The translations under genes were made by a program, and so were the position numbers. Positions 48,092 through 57,363 of a DNA stretch of 64,000 nucleotides are shown here, piece by piece. Source of the DNA: Bradyrhizobium sp. 132 (GTDB lineage: Bacteria > Pseudomonadota > Alphaproteobacteria > Rhizobiales > Xanthobacteraceae). Below the pieces are notes generated by a model. The model was not told the origin of the DNA, made no database searches, and saw nothing but the letters and a program-made list of their open reading frames with translations. The first letter of the stretch is position 1; every line of letters starts with the position of its first letter. The DNA is taken from assembly GCF_023074185.1 (NCBI RefSeq), contig NZ_JADPKY010000132.1:310001-374000 (forward strand). Reading direction: 5' to 3'.

Positions 48092-49207
48092 ATGCGTGTC
48101 GGTGTGCCCAAGGAGATCAAGGTGCAGGAATATCGCGTCGGGCTCACCCCGGGCGTGGTCCGCGAATATATCGCCGCCGGGCACCAGGTGACGGTCGAGA
48201 CCGGCGCGGGCGGCGGCATCGGCGCGCCTGACGAGGTTTATCGGCGGGCAGGGGCCATCATTGCCGAGAGCGCTCGCGACATCTTCGCGAAGTCCGACAT
48301 GATCGTGAAGGTGAAGGAGCCGCAGAAGAGCGAATGGGCCCAGCTTCGCGAAAGCCAGATCCTGTTTGCTTACCTCCATCTCGCGCCGGATCCCGAACAA
48401 GCCAAAGGTTTGCTCGCCTCCGGCTGTACTGCGATCGCCTATGAAACCGTCACCGACGCGGCCGGTCACCTCCCCCTGCTTGCGCCGATGAGCGAAGTCG
48501 CCGGCCGCCTTGCCATAGAGGCTGCCGGCGCCGCGCTCAAAAGCTCGGCCGGCGGCCGCGGGCTGCTGCTGGGCGGTGTTCCCGGCGTGCAGCCGGCAAG
48601 GGTCGTCGTGCTCGGCGGCGGGGTGGTGGGAACGCAGGCTGCGCGCATGGCCGCAGGGCTCGGTGCCGAGGTCACGGTGATCGACCGCTCGATTCCACGG
48701 TTGCGCGAACTTGACGATCTCTTTGCCGGGCGCGTGCGCACCCGGTTCTCGACCATCGAGTCGGTCGAGGAGGAGGTGTTCGCCGCGGACGTCGTGATCG
48801 GCGCGGTGCTGCTGCCGGGCGCCAGCGCACCAAAGCTCGTCACGCGTGCGATGCTGACATCGATGCGGCCGGGCGCCGTGCTGGTCGACGTCGCGATCGA
48901 TCAGGGTGGCTGCTTCGAGACCTCGCACCCGACGACACATGCAGAACCAACTTATGTGGTCGACGGCATCGTGCATTATTGCGTCGCCAACATGCCCGGC
49001 GCGGTGCCGGTGACGTCAAGCCACGCGCTCAACAACGCGACGCTACCGTTCGGCTTGATGCTTGCGAACAAGGGCTTTGCCGCGGTGCTGGAAAATCCAC
49101 ATCTGCGCAACGGACTGAATGTGCATCGCGGCCGCATCACCAACAAGGCCGTGGCGGAAAGCCTCGGGCTGGAGTTTGCTCCGGTGGAGAGCGGACTGGC
49201 GGCGTAG
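48092..49207 (+). CDS. ald: Alanine dehydrogenase
   Basis: 371-residue enzyme, exactly the usual length, catalysing reversible NAD-dependent deamination of L-alanine to pyruvate. Conserved residues: MRVGVPKEIKVQEYRVGLTP with the substrate-binding Arg, MIVKVKEPQ with the Lys, LFAYLHLAPD with the catalytic His, VVVLGGGVVGTQAARMAAGLG as Rossmann loop, and DVAIDQGGCFETSHPTTH with the catalytic Asp. The ATG at 48092 is preferred over a GTG at 48071 because AGGAG lies 6 bases before it. Confidence 0.96.
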   Translation: MRVGVPKEIKVQEYRVGLTPGVVREYIAAGHQVTVETGAGGGIGAPDEVYRRAGAIIAESARDIFAKSDMIVKVKEPQKSEWAQLRESQILFAYLHLAPDPEQAKGLLASGCTAIAYETVTDAAGHLPLLAPMSEVAGRLAIEAAGAALKSSAGGRGLLLGGVPGVQPARVVVLGGGVVGTQAARMAAGLGAEVTVIDRSIPRLRELDDLFAGRVRTRFSTIESVEEEVFAADVVIGAVLLPGASAPKLVTRAMLTSMRPGAVLVDVAIDQGGCFETSHPTTHAEPTYVVDGIVHYCVANMPGAVPVTSSHALNNATLPFGLMLANKGFAAVLENPHLRNGLNVHRGRITNKAVAESLGLEFAPVESGLAA

Positions 49208-49216
49208 CGTTGCTGC

Positions 49217-49852
49217 TCATACCGGCTTGCGATGGCGGCTGCCGAGCGCGGCTTCGATCGTCTCGGGCTTCTCGATGCGTTCGATCAGCATGTCGATGCG
49301 GTCGCCGCCCCAAAACAGCTCGCCGTTGAACACCATGGTTGGAACGCCAAACACGCCGAGCGCCTCGGCCTCGTCGATGATGCGGTCATGCTCGGCGCGC
49401 GCGGAGCCGTGGACGTAGGCTTCGAATTCGCTCGCCGAGCCGCCGCACGATCTGATGACGTCAGTGATTGCGGCGAGGTCGTCGATTTCGAATTCATGGC
49501 TCCAGAAACGGCGAAACACCGTGTCGTGATACGGACGGAAGAAGCCGTGCGCCTGTGCGAACAGCATGCCGACGCTGGAATGGAAAGCGTCGTAAATCCG
49601 TCGGGGCCCTTTCATGACAAGCCCTTGCGCATTGGCATAGCGCCGCGCGTCCATATAGGCGTAGCGCACCTTGCGCCAGAAATGCGGCGTGCGCTCTTCG
49701 ACCGTTCCCATGAATTCGGCGACGCGCAGCGTGTAGGGCCGCCATTCGAGCTCGACGCCGTGCGTCTCCTCAAGCTCGAACAGACGCTTGTTGGCCACGA
49801 ACGCGTAGGGGCTCTTGTAATCGGTGTAGACGCGCACGCGTGGCTTCGGCAT
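49217..49852 (-). CDS. 2-hydroxychromene-2-carboxylate isomerase/DsbA-like protein
   Basis: 211-residue thioredoxin-fold protein of the HCCA-isomerase/DsbA group: YTDYKSPYAFVANKRL at the start (SPY in place of the CxxC motif, as in the kappa-GST-like isomerases) and GVFGVPTMVFNGELFWGGDRI with the cis-proline. The ATG at 49850-49852 follows GGGAGGGAG. It lies 21 bp after the monooxygenase gene and is the last gene of the acyl-CoA ligase-TetR-monooxygenase unit, so it could isomerise an aromatic catabolite or use glutathione. Confidence 0.85.
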   Translation of the reverse strand: MPKPRVRVYTDYKSPYAFVANKRLFELEETHGVELEWRPYTLRVAEFMGTVEERTPHFWRKVRYAYMDARRYANAQGLVMKGPRRIYDAFHSSVGMLFAQAHGFFRPYHDTVFRRFWSHEFEIDDLAAITDVIRSCGGSASEFEAYVHGSARAEHDRIIDEAEALGVFGVPTMVFNGELFWGGDRIDMLIERIEKPETIEAALGSRHRKPV

Positions 49853-49873
49853 GGCCAACTCCCTCCCTTAAGC

Positions 49874-51787
49874 TCACGCCTTCGTCAGTCTGTACTGCCG
49901 CAGATCAGGATCATGCGTCATGCGCCAGTAGTCGACGAAGCGCCAGGGCATTGCGGAAAACACGCGGCCGCTCGAATTGCGATAGTAGGTGTTCATGCCG
50001 GGATGAGTCCAGATCATCGTCTCGTGCTCGGCATCGACCTTCCGGACGTAGTCGTCCAGCACGTCCTTGCGGACGTCGATCGCTGCGACGTCGTGCTCGA
50101 TCATGTCGGCGAGGCAGGCGGAGATGTAGCGGCTCTGACATTCCGACTGGAAGATGACGCTGCCGCCATGCGCGGGACCGGAATTCGGGCCCAGCATGCA
50201 GAAGAAGTTTGGGAAATCGGGCACCGTGAGGCCGAGAAACGCGGTCGGATTGTCGTTGCCCCAGGCCTCGCGCAAATCCTTGCCGTTGCGGCCGCTGATG
50301 TTGAGGCGCGCGGCCATCTCCGTGACCTTGAAGCCGGTCGCGACCACGATGACGTCGGCGGGGCGATGCTTGCCGTCCGCGGTGACGATGCCGCCCTGGT
50401 CGAAATGATCGATCGCGTCGGTGACAAGCTCCACGTTCGGCCGCGTCAAGGTCTTGAACCAGTTGTTGTCGAGCAGGATGCGCTTGCCATAGGGCGGATA
50501 GGTCGGGACGCATTTTTCGATCAGGTCCGGCCGGTCCTTCAATTCCGATCGGATGAAGTCGGTCAGCTCCTGGCGGTGCCGGTCGTTGCCCTTGTTGACG
50601 GCGCGCTCAGGATGCGGCCAGGCCGGGTCCTTGCGCAGGAACGGCAGCAGACCGTCGCCGTAACGCCAGAACATGTTGAAGCGGTACCATTGCACATAGA
50701 ACGGCAGATGCGCGAGCAGCCAGCGCGCGCCTTCGCTGATCGGATCGGCATAGCCCTGCACCGGCCGCGCCCATTGCGCACTGCGCTGGTAGACGGTGAC
50801 CGAGGCAACGCGGCCGGCAATCGCCGGCACGAGCTGCATCGATGTCGCGCCGGTACCGATCACGGTGACATGCTTGCCGTCGATGTTGGTATCGCTGGAC
50901 CACAGCGCGGAATGCAGGATCGTTCCCTTGAAGTCTTCCTCGCCCTCGAAACGGGCGCGTGAGGGATCGTTGAGCTGGCCGATCGCACTCACCAGCGCAG
51001 TGGATTCGAAGGTTTCGGCGCCATTCTCAGTCCTGAGGGTCGAGATCCAGCGCCGCTTGCCTTCGTCCCAGCGCGACGACGTCAGCTCGGTGTTGACGCG
51101 CAGATGCTTGCGGATGCCATATTCGTCCGCGACCTTGAGCAGATATCCGTGCAGCTCCTCGCGCTGGCAGAAGTAGCGGGTCCATGCATTGCCCGAGCCG
51201 AAGGAGTAGGAATAGGAGTGGTTCGGTGTGTCGACACCGCAGCCGGGATAGCGATTGATCCACCAGGTGCCGCCGAGCTCCTCGTTCTTCTCGACGATGG
51301 TGTAGGGTATGCCGAGATGGCCGAGCGCGACGCCGAGTGCGATGGCGCAGACGCCGGCACCGACGATCAGCACATGCTGCTCGGCCAGTTTTTCGTCTGA
51401 AGGGCGCTTGGTCGTCCATCGCGCCTCGCGCGGCACAAAACCCATCTCCTCGCGCATCAGGGGTGCGTATTCCGGCGAGACATTCTCGCCGAGACAGGCG
51501 CGCATCATCTTGAGCAGCAGTTTATCACCGGGATCGGTGATGACAGGCTCGGGTGGGCCATCGGCAAAGAGCTTGACGACCGCGGCGCGGATTTCGTCCT
51601 GGACTTCTCTGGGCACGCCGGCCTCGGGATCGGGGATGAGGCGGATGTCGCGCTTGGGCAGATAGGGCGGCTCCAGCCAGCGCTCGTCGCCGGTCATGTG
51701 CACGAGCACCATCAGCAGGCAGCGGACGTCGCCTTCTTCAATCGTCGAGGTGAGGTCGAGCGCCTTGTGCGGAGATTCGATGTTCAT
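49874..51787 (-). CDS. Baeyer-Villiger-type flavin monooxygenase
   Basis: 637-residue flavoprotein. FAD loop LIVGAGVCAIALGVALGHLG (about 139-158), BVMO fingerprint FKGTILHSALW (F-x-G-x3-H-x3-W), and NADP loop VTVIGTGATSMQLVPAI. About 130 residues precede the first Rossmann fold, as in hydroxyacetophenone-type monooxygenases. It would insert oxygen next to a ketone and form an ester. The ATG at 51785-51787 overlaps the TetR stop by 4 bp. Substrate not inferable from sequence. Confidence 0.9.
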   Translation of the reverse strand: MNIESPHKALDLTSTIEEGDVRCLLMVLVHMTGDERWLEPPYLPKRDIRLIPDPEAGVPREVQDEIRAAVVKLFADGPPEPVITDPGDKLLLKMMRACLGENVSPEYAPLMREEMGFVPREARWTTKRPSDEKLAEQHVLIVGAGVCAIALGVALGHLGIPYTIVEKNEELGGTWWINRYPGCGVDTPNHSYSYSFGSGNAWTRYFCQREELHGYLLKVADEYGIRKHLRVNTELTSSRWDEGKRRWISTLRTENGAETFESTALVSAIGQLNDPSRARFEGEEDFKGTILHSALWSSDTNIDGKHVTVIGTGATSMQLVPAIAGRVASVTVYQRSAQWARPVQGYADPISEGARWLLAHLPFYVQWYRFNMFWRYGDGLLPFLRKDPAWPHPERAVNKGNDRHRQELTDFIRSELKDRPDLIEKCVPTYPPYGKRILLDNNWFKTLTRPNVELVTDAIDHFDQGGIVTADGKHRPADVIVVATGFKVTEMAARLNISGRNGKDLREAWGNDNPTAFLGLTVPDFPNFFCMLGPNSGPAHGGSVIFQSECQSRYISACLADMIEHDVAAIDVRKDVLDDYVRKVDAEHETMIWTHPGMNTYYRNSSGRVFSAMPWRFVDYWRMTHDPDLRQYRLTKA

Positions 51788-52431
51788 GGCGTGTCCTGAT
51801 CTCCGGATGCAATGAAGAGGCCGCGCGTCATCAGCTTGCGATAGGCGGAGATGACGTGCTCGGGTACGGCGGTGACGCCATCGGCGGAATAGGAGTAGCG
51901 CCGGCTGAGATAGCCACGCGAGCCCATCAGCATGTGGACGATGGCCTCGAACTCCTCGTCGCTGTAATTCTCGATGGCGCCTGAGCGTCGCGCGCGACGC
52001 AAAATGCGGACATAGGCGACCGAGATGTTGTCGAGATGCTTCTGGTAACCGGGAGGTGCGAAGAACTCGGCCTCGTTGAGGATGCGCAAAAATTCCGGCA
52101 CTTCGCGGATGAAGTCGAAGAATGCTGAGAAGCGCTCGATCTCCTGCCGTGCCGCATCCGCCGTGCCGGTGCGGGCGCGGATGAACTCGACCATGTCGAG
52201 GCCGATCTTGGGCAGCAGCTGGTCGAGCAGCTCCTGACGGTTCTCGAAATGATTGTAGAAGGTGCCTTGCGCGACGCCGGCCTGCTCGGTGATGCGGGCC
52301 ACGGAGGCCTCGGCATAGCCATGCTTGCCGACGACTTTTGTGGCGGCCTCGAAGATCTTCTGCTTGGTCCAGGCGTTGCGCTCGACGCGGTTGAGTTTTG
52401 TGACTTTCTCGCTGGCGGGGCCTTGCGTCAT
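51784..52431 (-). CDS. TetR-family regulator of the ligase/monooxygenase/ABC block
   Basis: 215 residues. TetR HTH at about 22-70 (TKQKIFEAATKVVGKHGYAEASVARITEQAGVAQGTFYNHF), then a helical ligand domain. It is placed between the acyl-CoA ligase and monooxygenase genes with 4-bp overlaps on both sides, so it is made with them. A 25-bp near-perfect palindrome at 53963-53987, between the ligase and the divergent ABC importer, is the likely operator. A CoA ester made by the ligase is a likely effector, by analogy. Confidence 0.9.
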   Translation of the reverse strand: MTQGPASEKVTKLNRVERNAWTKQKIFEAATKVVGKHGYAEASVARITEQAGVAQGTFYNHFENRQELLDQLLPKIGLDMVEFIRARTGTADAARQEIERFSAFFDFIREVPEFLRILNEAEFFAPPGYQKHLDNISVAYVRILRRARRSGAIENYSDEEFEAIVHMLMGSRGYLSRRYSYSADGVTAVPEHVISAYRKLMTRGLFIASGDQDTP

Positions 52432-53921
52432 GCCACGGTCTCCAGTTCGGCGCGCAGCACGCGCTTGAGAATCTTTCCGGACGGGTTGCGGGGCAGGCTG
52501 CCGCGGATGATGAGCTGTTTCGGCACCTTGAAGCTCGCCAGCCGCGTGCGGCAGTGCTCGGTGAGGGCAGGGAGTTCGAGGCTCGCGCCGTCAGCCAGCA
52601 CGACGATGGCGACCGGCCGCTCGCCCCAGCGCGCATCGCGCAGGCCGATCACCGCGACCTCGCGCACCTCAGGCAAATCGTAGATGACGCGCTCGACCTC
52701 GGAGGAGGCGATGTTCTCGCCGCCGGAGATGATCATGTCCTTCTTGCGGTCGGTCAGATACAGAAAGCCATCGTCGTCGAGATAACCGACGTCGCCGCTG
52801 CGGAACCAGTCGCCGAAGAAGGCGGACGCCGTCTTCTCCGGATCCTTCCAATAGCCGCGCGTGATTTTTGGCCCGCGCAGGCAGATCTCGCCGTTCACGT
52901 TCGGCGGCAGCGTCCTGCCATCCTCATCGCGGATCTCGATCTCGACATGAGCAATGGCGCGCCCGGTGGAGCCGATTTTTTCGATCTCGCGGCCGGCTTC
53001 CATGAAAGTGTCGCCGCCCACGGTTTCGGTCAGGCCATAGGCGTCGATGTAGCGCGCATTGCGGAAGAACTCCGCGAAGGCGCGGATGCGCAGTTCCGGT
53101 GTCTTCTCGCCGCCGCCGATCGCCCATTTCAGGCTCGACACATCATAGCGCTCACGGGTGGGGCAGGTGAGCATCGCAGTGGTCATCACAGGCGCGAACC
53201 AGGCGGCGTTGAGCTTGTCCTCCGCGATCGCGGCAAGCGCGCTTTCCGGCTCGAAGTTGCGTTCAATCATGATGAAGCCGCCATGCCAGAGCACGGCGAT
53301 GCCGGGCAAATCGAGCGCGCCGACGTGATAGAGCGGGCCGACGATCAGAAGTCGCGTCTCCGCGCTCAAGGACAGCGCGATCGTCTGGTCGGCGGACTTC
53401 CAGTAGAAATTGTCGTAACTGATCATCACGCCCTTGGGACGGTCGGTGGTGCCCGAGGTGTACATCAGCCGCATCAGATCTGACGGCTGGCGGACGTGCA
53501 TCGGGGCGGGCGGCGCTTCCCCTGCGAGGCGCATCACGCTCTGCTGCGCGGCGTCGTCGAGTACGACTAAGGTTGCACCAGCTGCGTTCGCAGCCAGCTC
53601 TTCGTCGGCAATCAGCAGCCGCGCGCCGGCATTGCCGGCGATGTAGCCGACCTCGTCGCGCGAGAGGCGGAAGTTGATCGGCAAAAACACCGCGCCGAGA
53701 TGGCTGGTGGCGAAGACCAATTCCAGGAATGCCGCGCTGTTCTTCATCAGCACGGCCACGATATCGCCGGCGCCGATGCCTCGTGCCGCGAGCCAGCCAG
53801 CGACCTTCCCGACGCGCGCGTCGAAGTCCGCGTAGGAAATCTCCTCGCCGCGATATTTCAGCGCAGGCCGGTCCGGCGTGCGCCGGGCATGAAAGGCGAT
53901 GAAGCTCGACAGGTTGATCAT
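52428..53921 (-). CDS. Acyl-CoA synthetase (AMP-forming)
   Basis: 497-residue ANL-superfamily ligase, activating a carboxylate via acyl-AMP. P-loop LMYTSGTTDRPKGVM (about 152-166), aromatic motif AYGLTETVGGDTF, hinge WFRSGDVGYLDDDGFLYLTDRKKDMIISGG and C-terminal catalytic lysine in PRNPSGKILKRVLR. It starts MINLSSFIAFHARR at 53921 and its stop overlaps the TetR start by 4 bp. The chain length suggests an aromatic or medium-chain acid as substrate, not acetate. Confidence 0.92.
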   Translation of the reverse strand: MINLSSFIAFHARRTPDRPALKYRGEEISYADFDARVGKVAGWLAARGIGAGDIVAVLMKNSAAFLELVFATSHLGAVFLPINFRLSRDEVGYIAGNAGARLLIADEELAANAAGATLVVLDDAAQQSVMRLAGEAPPAPMHVRQPSDLMRLMYTSGTTDRPKGVMISYDNFYWKSADQTIALSLSAETRLLIVGPLYHVGALDLPGIAVLWHGGFIMIERNFEPESALAAIAEDKLNAAWFAPVMTTAMLTCPTRERYDVSSLKWAIGGGEKTPELRIRAFAEFFRNARYIDAYGLTETVGGDTFMEAGREIEKIGSTGRAIAHVEIEIRDEDGRTLPPNVNGEICLRGPKITRGYWKDPEKTASAFFGDWFRSGDVGYLDDDGFLYLTDRKKDMIISGGENIASSEVERVIYDLPEVREVAVIGLRDARWGERPVAIVVLADGASLELPALTEHCRTRLASFKVPKQLIIRGSLPRNPSGKILKRVLRAELETVA

Positions 53922-53962
53922 TGCGCGGATTTTGGGCCGATTTCCGGCGCCGTTTCCTCTTT

Positions 53963-53987
53963 GATGAATTCTGACTCATAATTCATC
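53963..53987. promoter_or_regulatory. 25-bp palindrome, probable TetR operator
   Basis: Arms GATGAATT (53963-53970) and AATTCATC (53980-53987) are perfectly inverted; the centre TGACTCA (53972-53978) continues the symmetry except for position 9. It sits between the divergent acyl-CoA ligase and ABC substrate-binding gene. Confidence 0.7.
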
Positions 53988-54092
53988 TTTGGCTTGACGT
54001 CACCCCCTCCCTCTGAAATCCTTGGGAACACGGAGACGAGACGATCTCCGGCAGGGATCAGGACACGCCGACCCGACAGAGGGAGGGAAAAG

Positions 54093-55352
54093 ATGACGAG
54101 AACCCGCACGCCGGGCATCAGCCGCCGTTCAACATTGGCGCTGATGGGCGCCGGTGCGATCAGTGTTGCCGCGCCGTGGGTGGCGCGTGCGCAAGCCAAG
54201 ACCATCAAGATCGGCATGCCGACGATCCTGTCGGGCCGGGTCGCGCAGCTCGGCACGTCGTCGCGCAACGCGGTGATGCTCGAGGTCGATAAGGTCAACG
54301 CAGCCGGCGGGCTCGCCGGCCGGCAGATCGAGATGGTGATCCGCGACTCCAAGGGTCAGCCGCAGGAAGCTGCACGCGTCGCGCGCGAACTCGTCAACAC
54401 CGACGGCTGCGAATGGCTGATCGACGGCGAGGCCTCGTCCGGATCGTTCGCGGTCCACGAAGTGGCGCGCGATCTCGGTGTGCTCTGCGTCCACACTTGC
54501 TCGGAAGCGTCGTCGCTGACGGCCGATCCGAAGCAGCACATCCCGAACGCGTTCCGCTGCGTGCGCCAGGGCATCCACGATTCCATCGTCGGCGGCAGCT
54601 ACGCCGCGTCGATCTCCAAGGCCAAGGGCCTGAAGAAATGGGCGACCTGCTCGCCCGACTATGCCTATGGCCGCGACACCACCGGCGAGTTCACTCTGTA
54701 TCTGAAGCGCTTCGCGCCCGACGTAGAAATAATCAGCGAGTCCTGGCCAAAGCTGTTCCAGCCCGACTACACCGAAGTGGTGACCAAGATTTTGCAGGCC
54801 AAGCCGCAGGCGCTGTACTCTTGTCTATGGGGCGGCGATCTCACCTCCTATATCGACCAGGCCAATATCTACGCGATGTTCGGCCAGATGGAGGTGTTCG
54901 CGGTCAACATGGCCGACTACACCGCGCTCACCGTGGTGAAGAACCTGCCCAAGGGCATCCACTCCGGCAACCGCTACATCAAGTCGTTCCCGAGCACGCC
55001 GGAAAACGCCGCCTGGGGCGATGCCTACAAGGCCAAGTACAACGAATATCCGACCAACTGGTCATGGCAGAACGCGACCGCGGTGATGTTCCTTAGCGAA
55101 GCCGCGAAGAAGGCCAACTCGACCGACGGCAAGAAGATCGCGGAAGTCTTGAAGGGTCTCACCATCAAGTGCCCGTTCGGCGCCGACGGCACCGTGACCA
55201 TGCGCGGCGACGACCACACGCTGGTCGGCTACGCCATCGGCTGGGGCACCACGATCCCGCAGGAGCCCTATGTCCCCGAGGTCAAGGCCGGCGACTGGAA
55301 GACCATCTTCGAGCTCGAAGCCGAGTGGAAGAAGAGCAAGGGCTACATCTGA
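54093..55352 (+). CDS. Branched-chain-amino-acid-type ABC transporter substrate-binding protein
   Basis: 419 residues. Twin-arginine-like leader (SRRSTLALMGAGAISVAAP, cleavage near ARAQ|AKT), then the periplasmic LivJ-type binding fold (IKIGMPTILSGRVAQLGTSS, AGGLAGRQIEMVIRDS). GAGGGAGGGAAAAG precedes the ATG at 54093. It heads a five-gene importer operon; the ligand is probably an aromatic or ketone-related acid handled by the divergent genes, not necessarily an amino acid. Confidence 0.93.
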   Translation: MTRTRTPGISRRSTLALMGAGAISVAAPWVARAQAKTIKIGMPTILSGRVAQLGTSSRNAVMLEVDKVNAAGGLAGRQIEMVIRDSKGQPQEAARVARELVNTDGCEWLIDGEASSGSFAVHEVARDLGVLCVHTCSEASSLTADPKQHIPNAFRCVRQGIHDSIVGGSYAASISKAKGLKKWATCSPDYAYGRDTTGEFTLYLKRFAPDVEIISESWPKLFQPDYTEVVTKILQAKPQALYSCLWGGDLTSYIDQANIYAMFGQMEVFAVNMADYTALTVVKNLPKGIHSGNRYIKSFPSTPENAAWGDAYKAKYNEYPTNWSWQNATAVMFLSEAAKKANSTDGKKIAEVLKGLTIKCPFGADGTVTMRGDDHTLVGYAIGWGTTIPQEPYVPEVKAGDWKTIFELEAEWKKSKGYI

Positions 55353-55442
55353 CCTGAGACGCGGCGGAGATGGGTGACCGTCTCCGCCTGTTTCGTTTGG
55401 TTCTCCGCGCCGTATCAGGCGCGCCGCAATGAAAGTGCTCCC

Positions 55443-56345
55443 GTGGATCTCGACGCGCTCGCCGGCTGCCTCTCCAGCTCCGCCTGCCTGGTGACGCAAA
55501 CCACCAGCGGCCTCATCATCGGCATGCTGCTGTTCCTGGTCGCGGTTGGGCTGACACTGATTTTTGGCGTGCTCAAGATCGTCAATTTCAGCCACGGCGC
55601 CTTCTACATGTTCGGCGCCTATTTCGCGATGACCGCCTATCAGTTCACCGGCAGCTTCGCGCTCGCGATGATTGCCGGTGCAGCCGGCACCGCGGTTCTT
55701 GGCTTGATCTTCGAGCGCGTCTTCATGAGTCGCGTCTACGGCGCCGACGTGCTGATGCAGTTGCTGGTCTGCTACGCCTTCGTCCTGATCTTCGACGATG
55801 TGGTGCGGTTGATCTGGGGTCCGGAATTCAAGTCGATGGGCATGCCCGCGGCGTTCCAGGTGATGCCGCTGTTCATCGCAGGTGGCGTGGTGCCGCCTTA
55901 TTATCTGCTGCTGATCGGCGTGGCGCTGGTCGCGGCGATCGTGCTCGGGATTGGGCTCTCGCGCAGCCGCATCGGCAAGGTGATCCGTGCCACGGCGCAT
56001 AATCCCGGCATGGTCTCCGCGCTCGGCATCAATACCGGCCTGATCTATGGCGGCGTGTTCGCGCTCGGCGGCATGCTGGCCGGCCTTGCCGGCGCGCTTG
56101 CCGCGCCCGTGCGCTCTCTGACCCCCGGCATGGGATTCTCGGTGCTGATCGAATCCTTCATTGTCACCGTGATCGGCGGCATGGGCTCGATTGTGGGCGC
56201 GCTGGTCGGTGCGCTGCTGCTCGGTTTGATCCGCTCGTTCGGCTCGCTCGGCTTTCCCCTGTTCACGGAAGGCCTGATGTATCTGTTCATGGTGATCGTG
56301 CTGGTTTCCAAGCCCACCGGCCTGTTCGGCAAGGAGGCGGCATGA
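55443..56345 (+). CDS. ABC transporter permease (LivH-like)
   Basis: 300-residue inner-membrane permease starting at GTG 55443 (MDLDALAGCLSSSACLVTQT), with about eight helices. LivH motifs: TLIFGVLKIVNFSHGAFYMFGAY and GSIVGALVGALLLGLIRSFG. A longer open frame upstream is not preceded by a ribosome site; the short 90-base gap to the substrate-binding gene contains none as strong. Its stop overlaps the next permease by 4 bp. Confidence 0.9.
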   Translation: MDLDALAGCLSSSACLVTQTTSGLIIGMLLFLVAVGLTLIFGVLKIVNFSHGAFYMFGAYFAMTAYQFTGSFALAMIAGAAGTAVLGLIFERVFMSRVYGADVLMQLLVCYAFVLIFDDVVRLIWGPEFKSMGMPAAFQVMPLFIAGGVVPPYYLLLIGVALVAAIVLGIGLSRSRIGKVIRATAHNPGMVSALGINTGLIYGGVFALGGMLAGLAGALAAPVRSLTPGMGFSVLIESFIVTVIGGMGSIVGALVGALLLGLIRSFGSLGFPLFTEGLMYLFMVIVLVSKPTGLFGKEAA

Positions 56346-57361
56346 CCGAGCTGGAGGCCGGGCGCGTGCGGACGCTAGTGCCGGCGCGCAACGGCGCGGT
56401 GCTGCAACGCTATCGCGATGTCCTGATCGCGCTGATCGCCTTCGCCGTGCTGGCGAGCCTGCCGCTGTTCACCGGCAGCAAGGCGCTGCTCGATTTCGTC
56501 ATTCGCTGCTCCGCCTACGGCCTGTTCGCGACCTCGCTCAACCTGCTGGTCGGCTATACCGGCCTGACCTCATTCGGCCACGGCATGTTCTTCGGTCTAG
56601 GGGCCTACAGTTTTGGCCTCATCATGCAGAAGCTCGGCGTGCCCATTCCGGTCGCCTTCGTCGCGACGCTCGCGATCACCGCGGTGATCGCCGCCGTCAT
56701 CGGTGCGATCTGCGTGCGGCTGAAGGATATCTATTTCGCCTTCGTTACGCTGGCGTTCCAGATGCTGATCCACTCGACCATCCTGTCCTGGGCCTCCTTC
56801 ACCGGCGGCGACCAGGGCCTGCGCGGTGGCATTCCGCGTCCCGCATTCCTCGGCATCAATCTCGCCAACCACGTCCATCTCTATGTCGCGAGCTGTGCGC
56901 TTCTCATCCTCGGCCTGCTCGCAATGCGCCAGATCGCGCAATCGCCATTCGGCTACACGCTACGCATGATCCGCGACAACGCCGCGCGCGCGAGCTTTCT
57001 CGGCATCGACGTCTGGCGCGCAAAACTCACCGTCTTCGTGCTCGCGGCGCTGTTCGCGGCGATGGGCGGCATGGTGATGGCGCTGTTCGTCTCCGGCGCC
57101 TATCCCGAATTTGCCTATTGGACCATCTCGGGCGAGGGCATCTTCATCAACATGCTCGGCGGCGTCTCGACCTTCCTCGGACCGATGGTCGGCACAGTGC
57201 TATTGCTGCTGCTCAACGATACCGTAACGCGCTTCACCGAGTACCACGGCATCGTGCTGGGCGTCGTCATCCTGTTCTTCGCGCTGGGCTTGCGCAAAGG
57301 CTTGCTCGATTTCGTCGCCGAATGGTTTTCGCACCGGCGCAATACGGGCGAAGGGCGCTAG
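56342..57361 (+). CDS. ABC transporter permease (LivM-like)
   Basis: 339-residue partner permease with about ten helices. LivM signs: LLVGYTGLTSFGHGMFFGLGAYSFG and the EAA-like loop RMIRDNAARASFLGIDVWRAKL; ISGEGIFINMLGGVSTFLGPMVG near the end. Its ATG overlaps the LivH-like stop. It forms the inner-membrane channel with that subunit. Confidence 0.93.
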   Translation: MTELEAGRVRTLVPARNGAVLQRYRDVLIALIAFAVLASLPLFTGSKALLDFVIRCSAYGLFATSLNLLVGYTGLTSFGHGMFFGLGAYSFGLIMQKLGVPIPVAFVATLAITAVIAAVIGAICVRLKDIYFAFVTLAFQMLIHSTILSWASFTGGDQGLRGGIPRPAFLGINLANHVHLYVASCALLILGLLAMRQIAQSPFGYTLRMIRDNAARASFLGIDVWRAKLTVFVLAALFAAMGGMVMALFVSGAYPEFAYWTISGEGIFINMLGGVSTFLGPMVGTVLLLLLNDTVTRFTEYHGIVLGVVILFFALGLRKGLLDFVAEWFSHRRNTGEGR

Positions 57362-57363
57362 CC

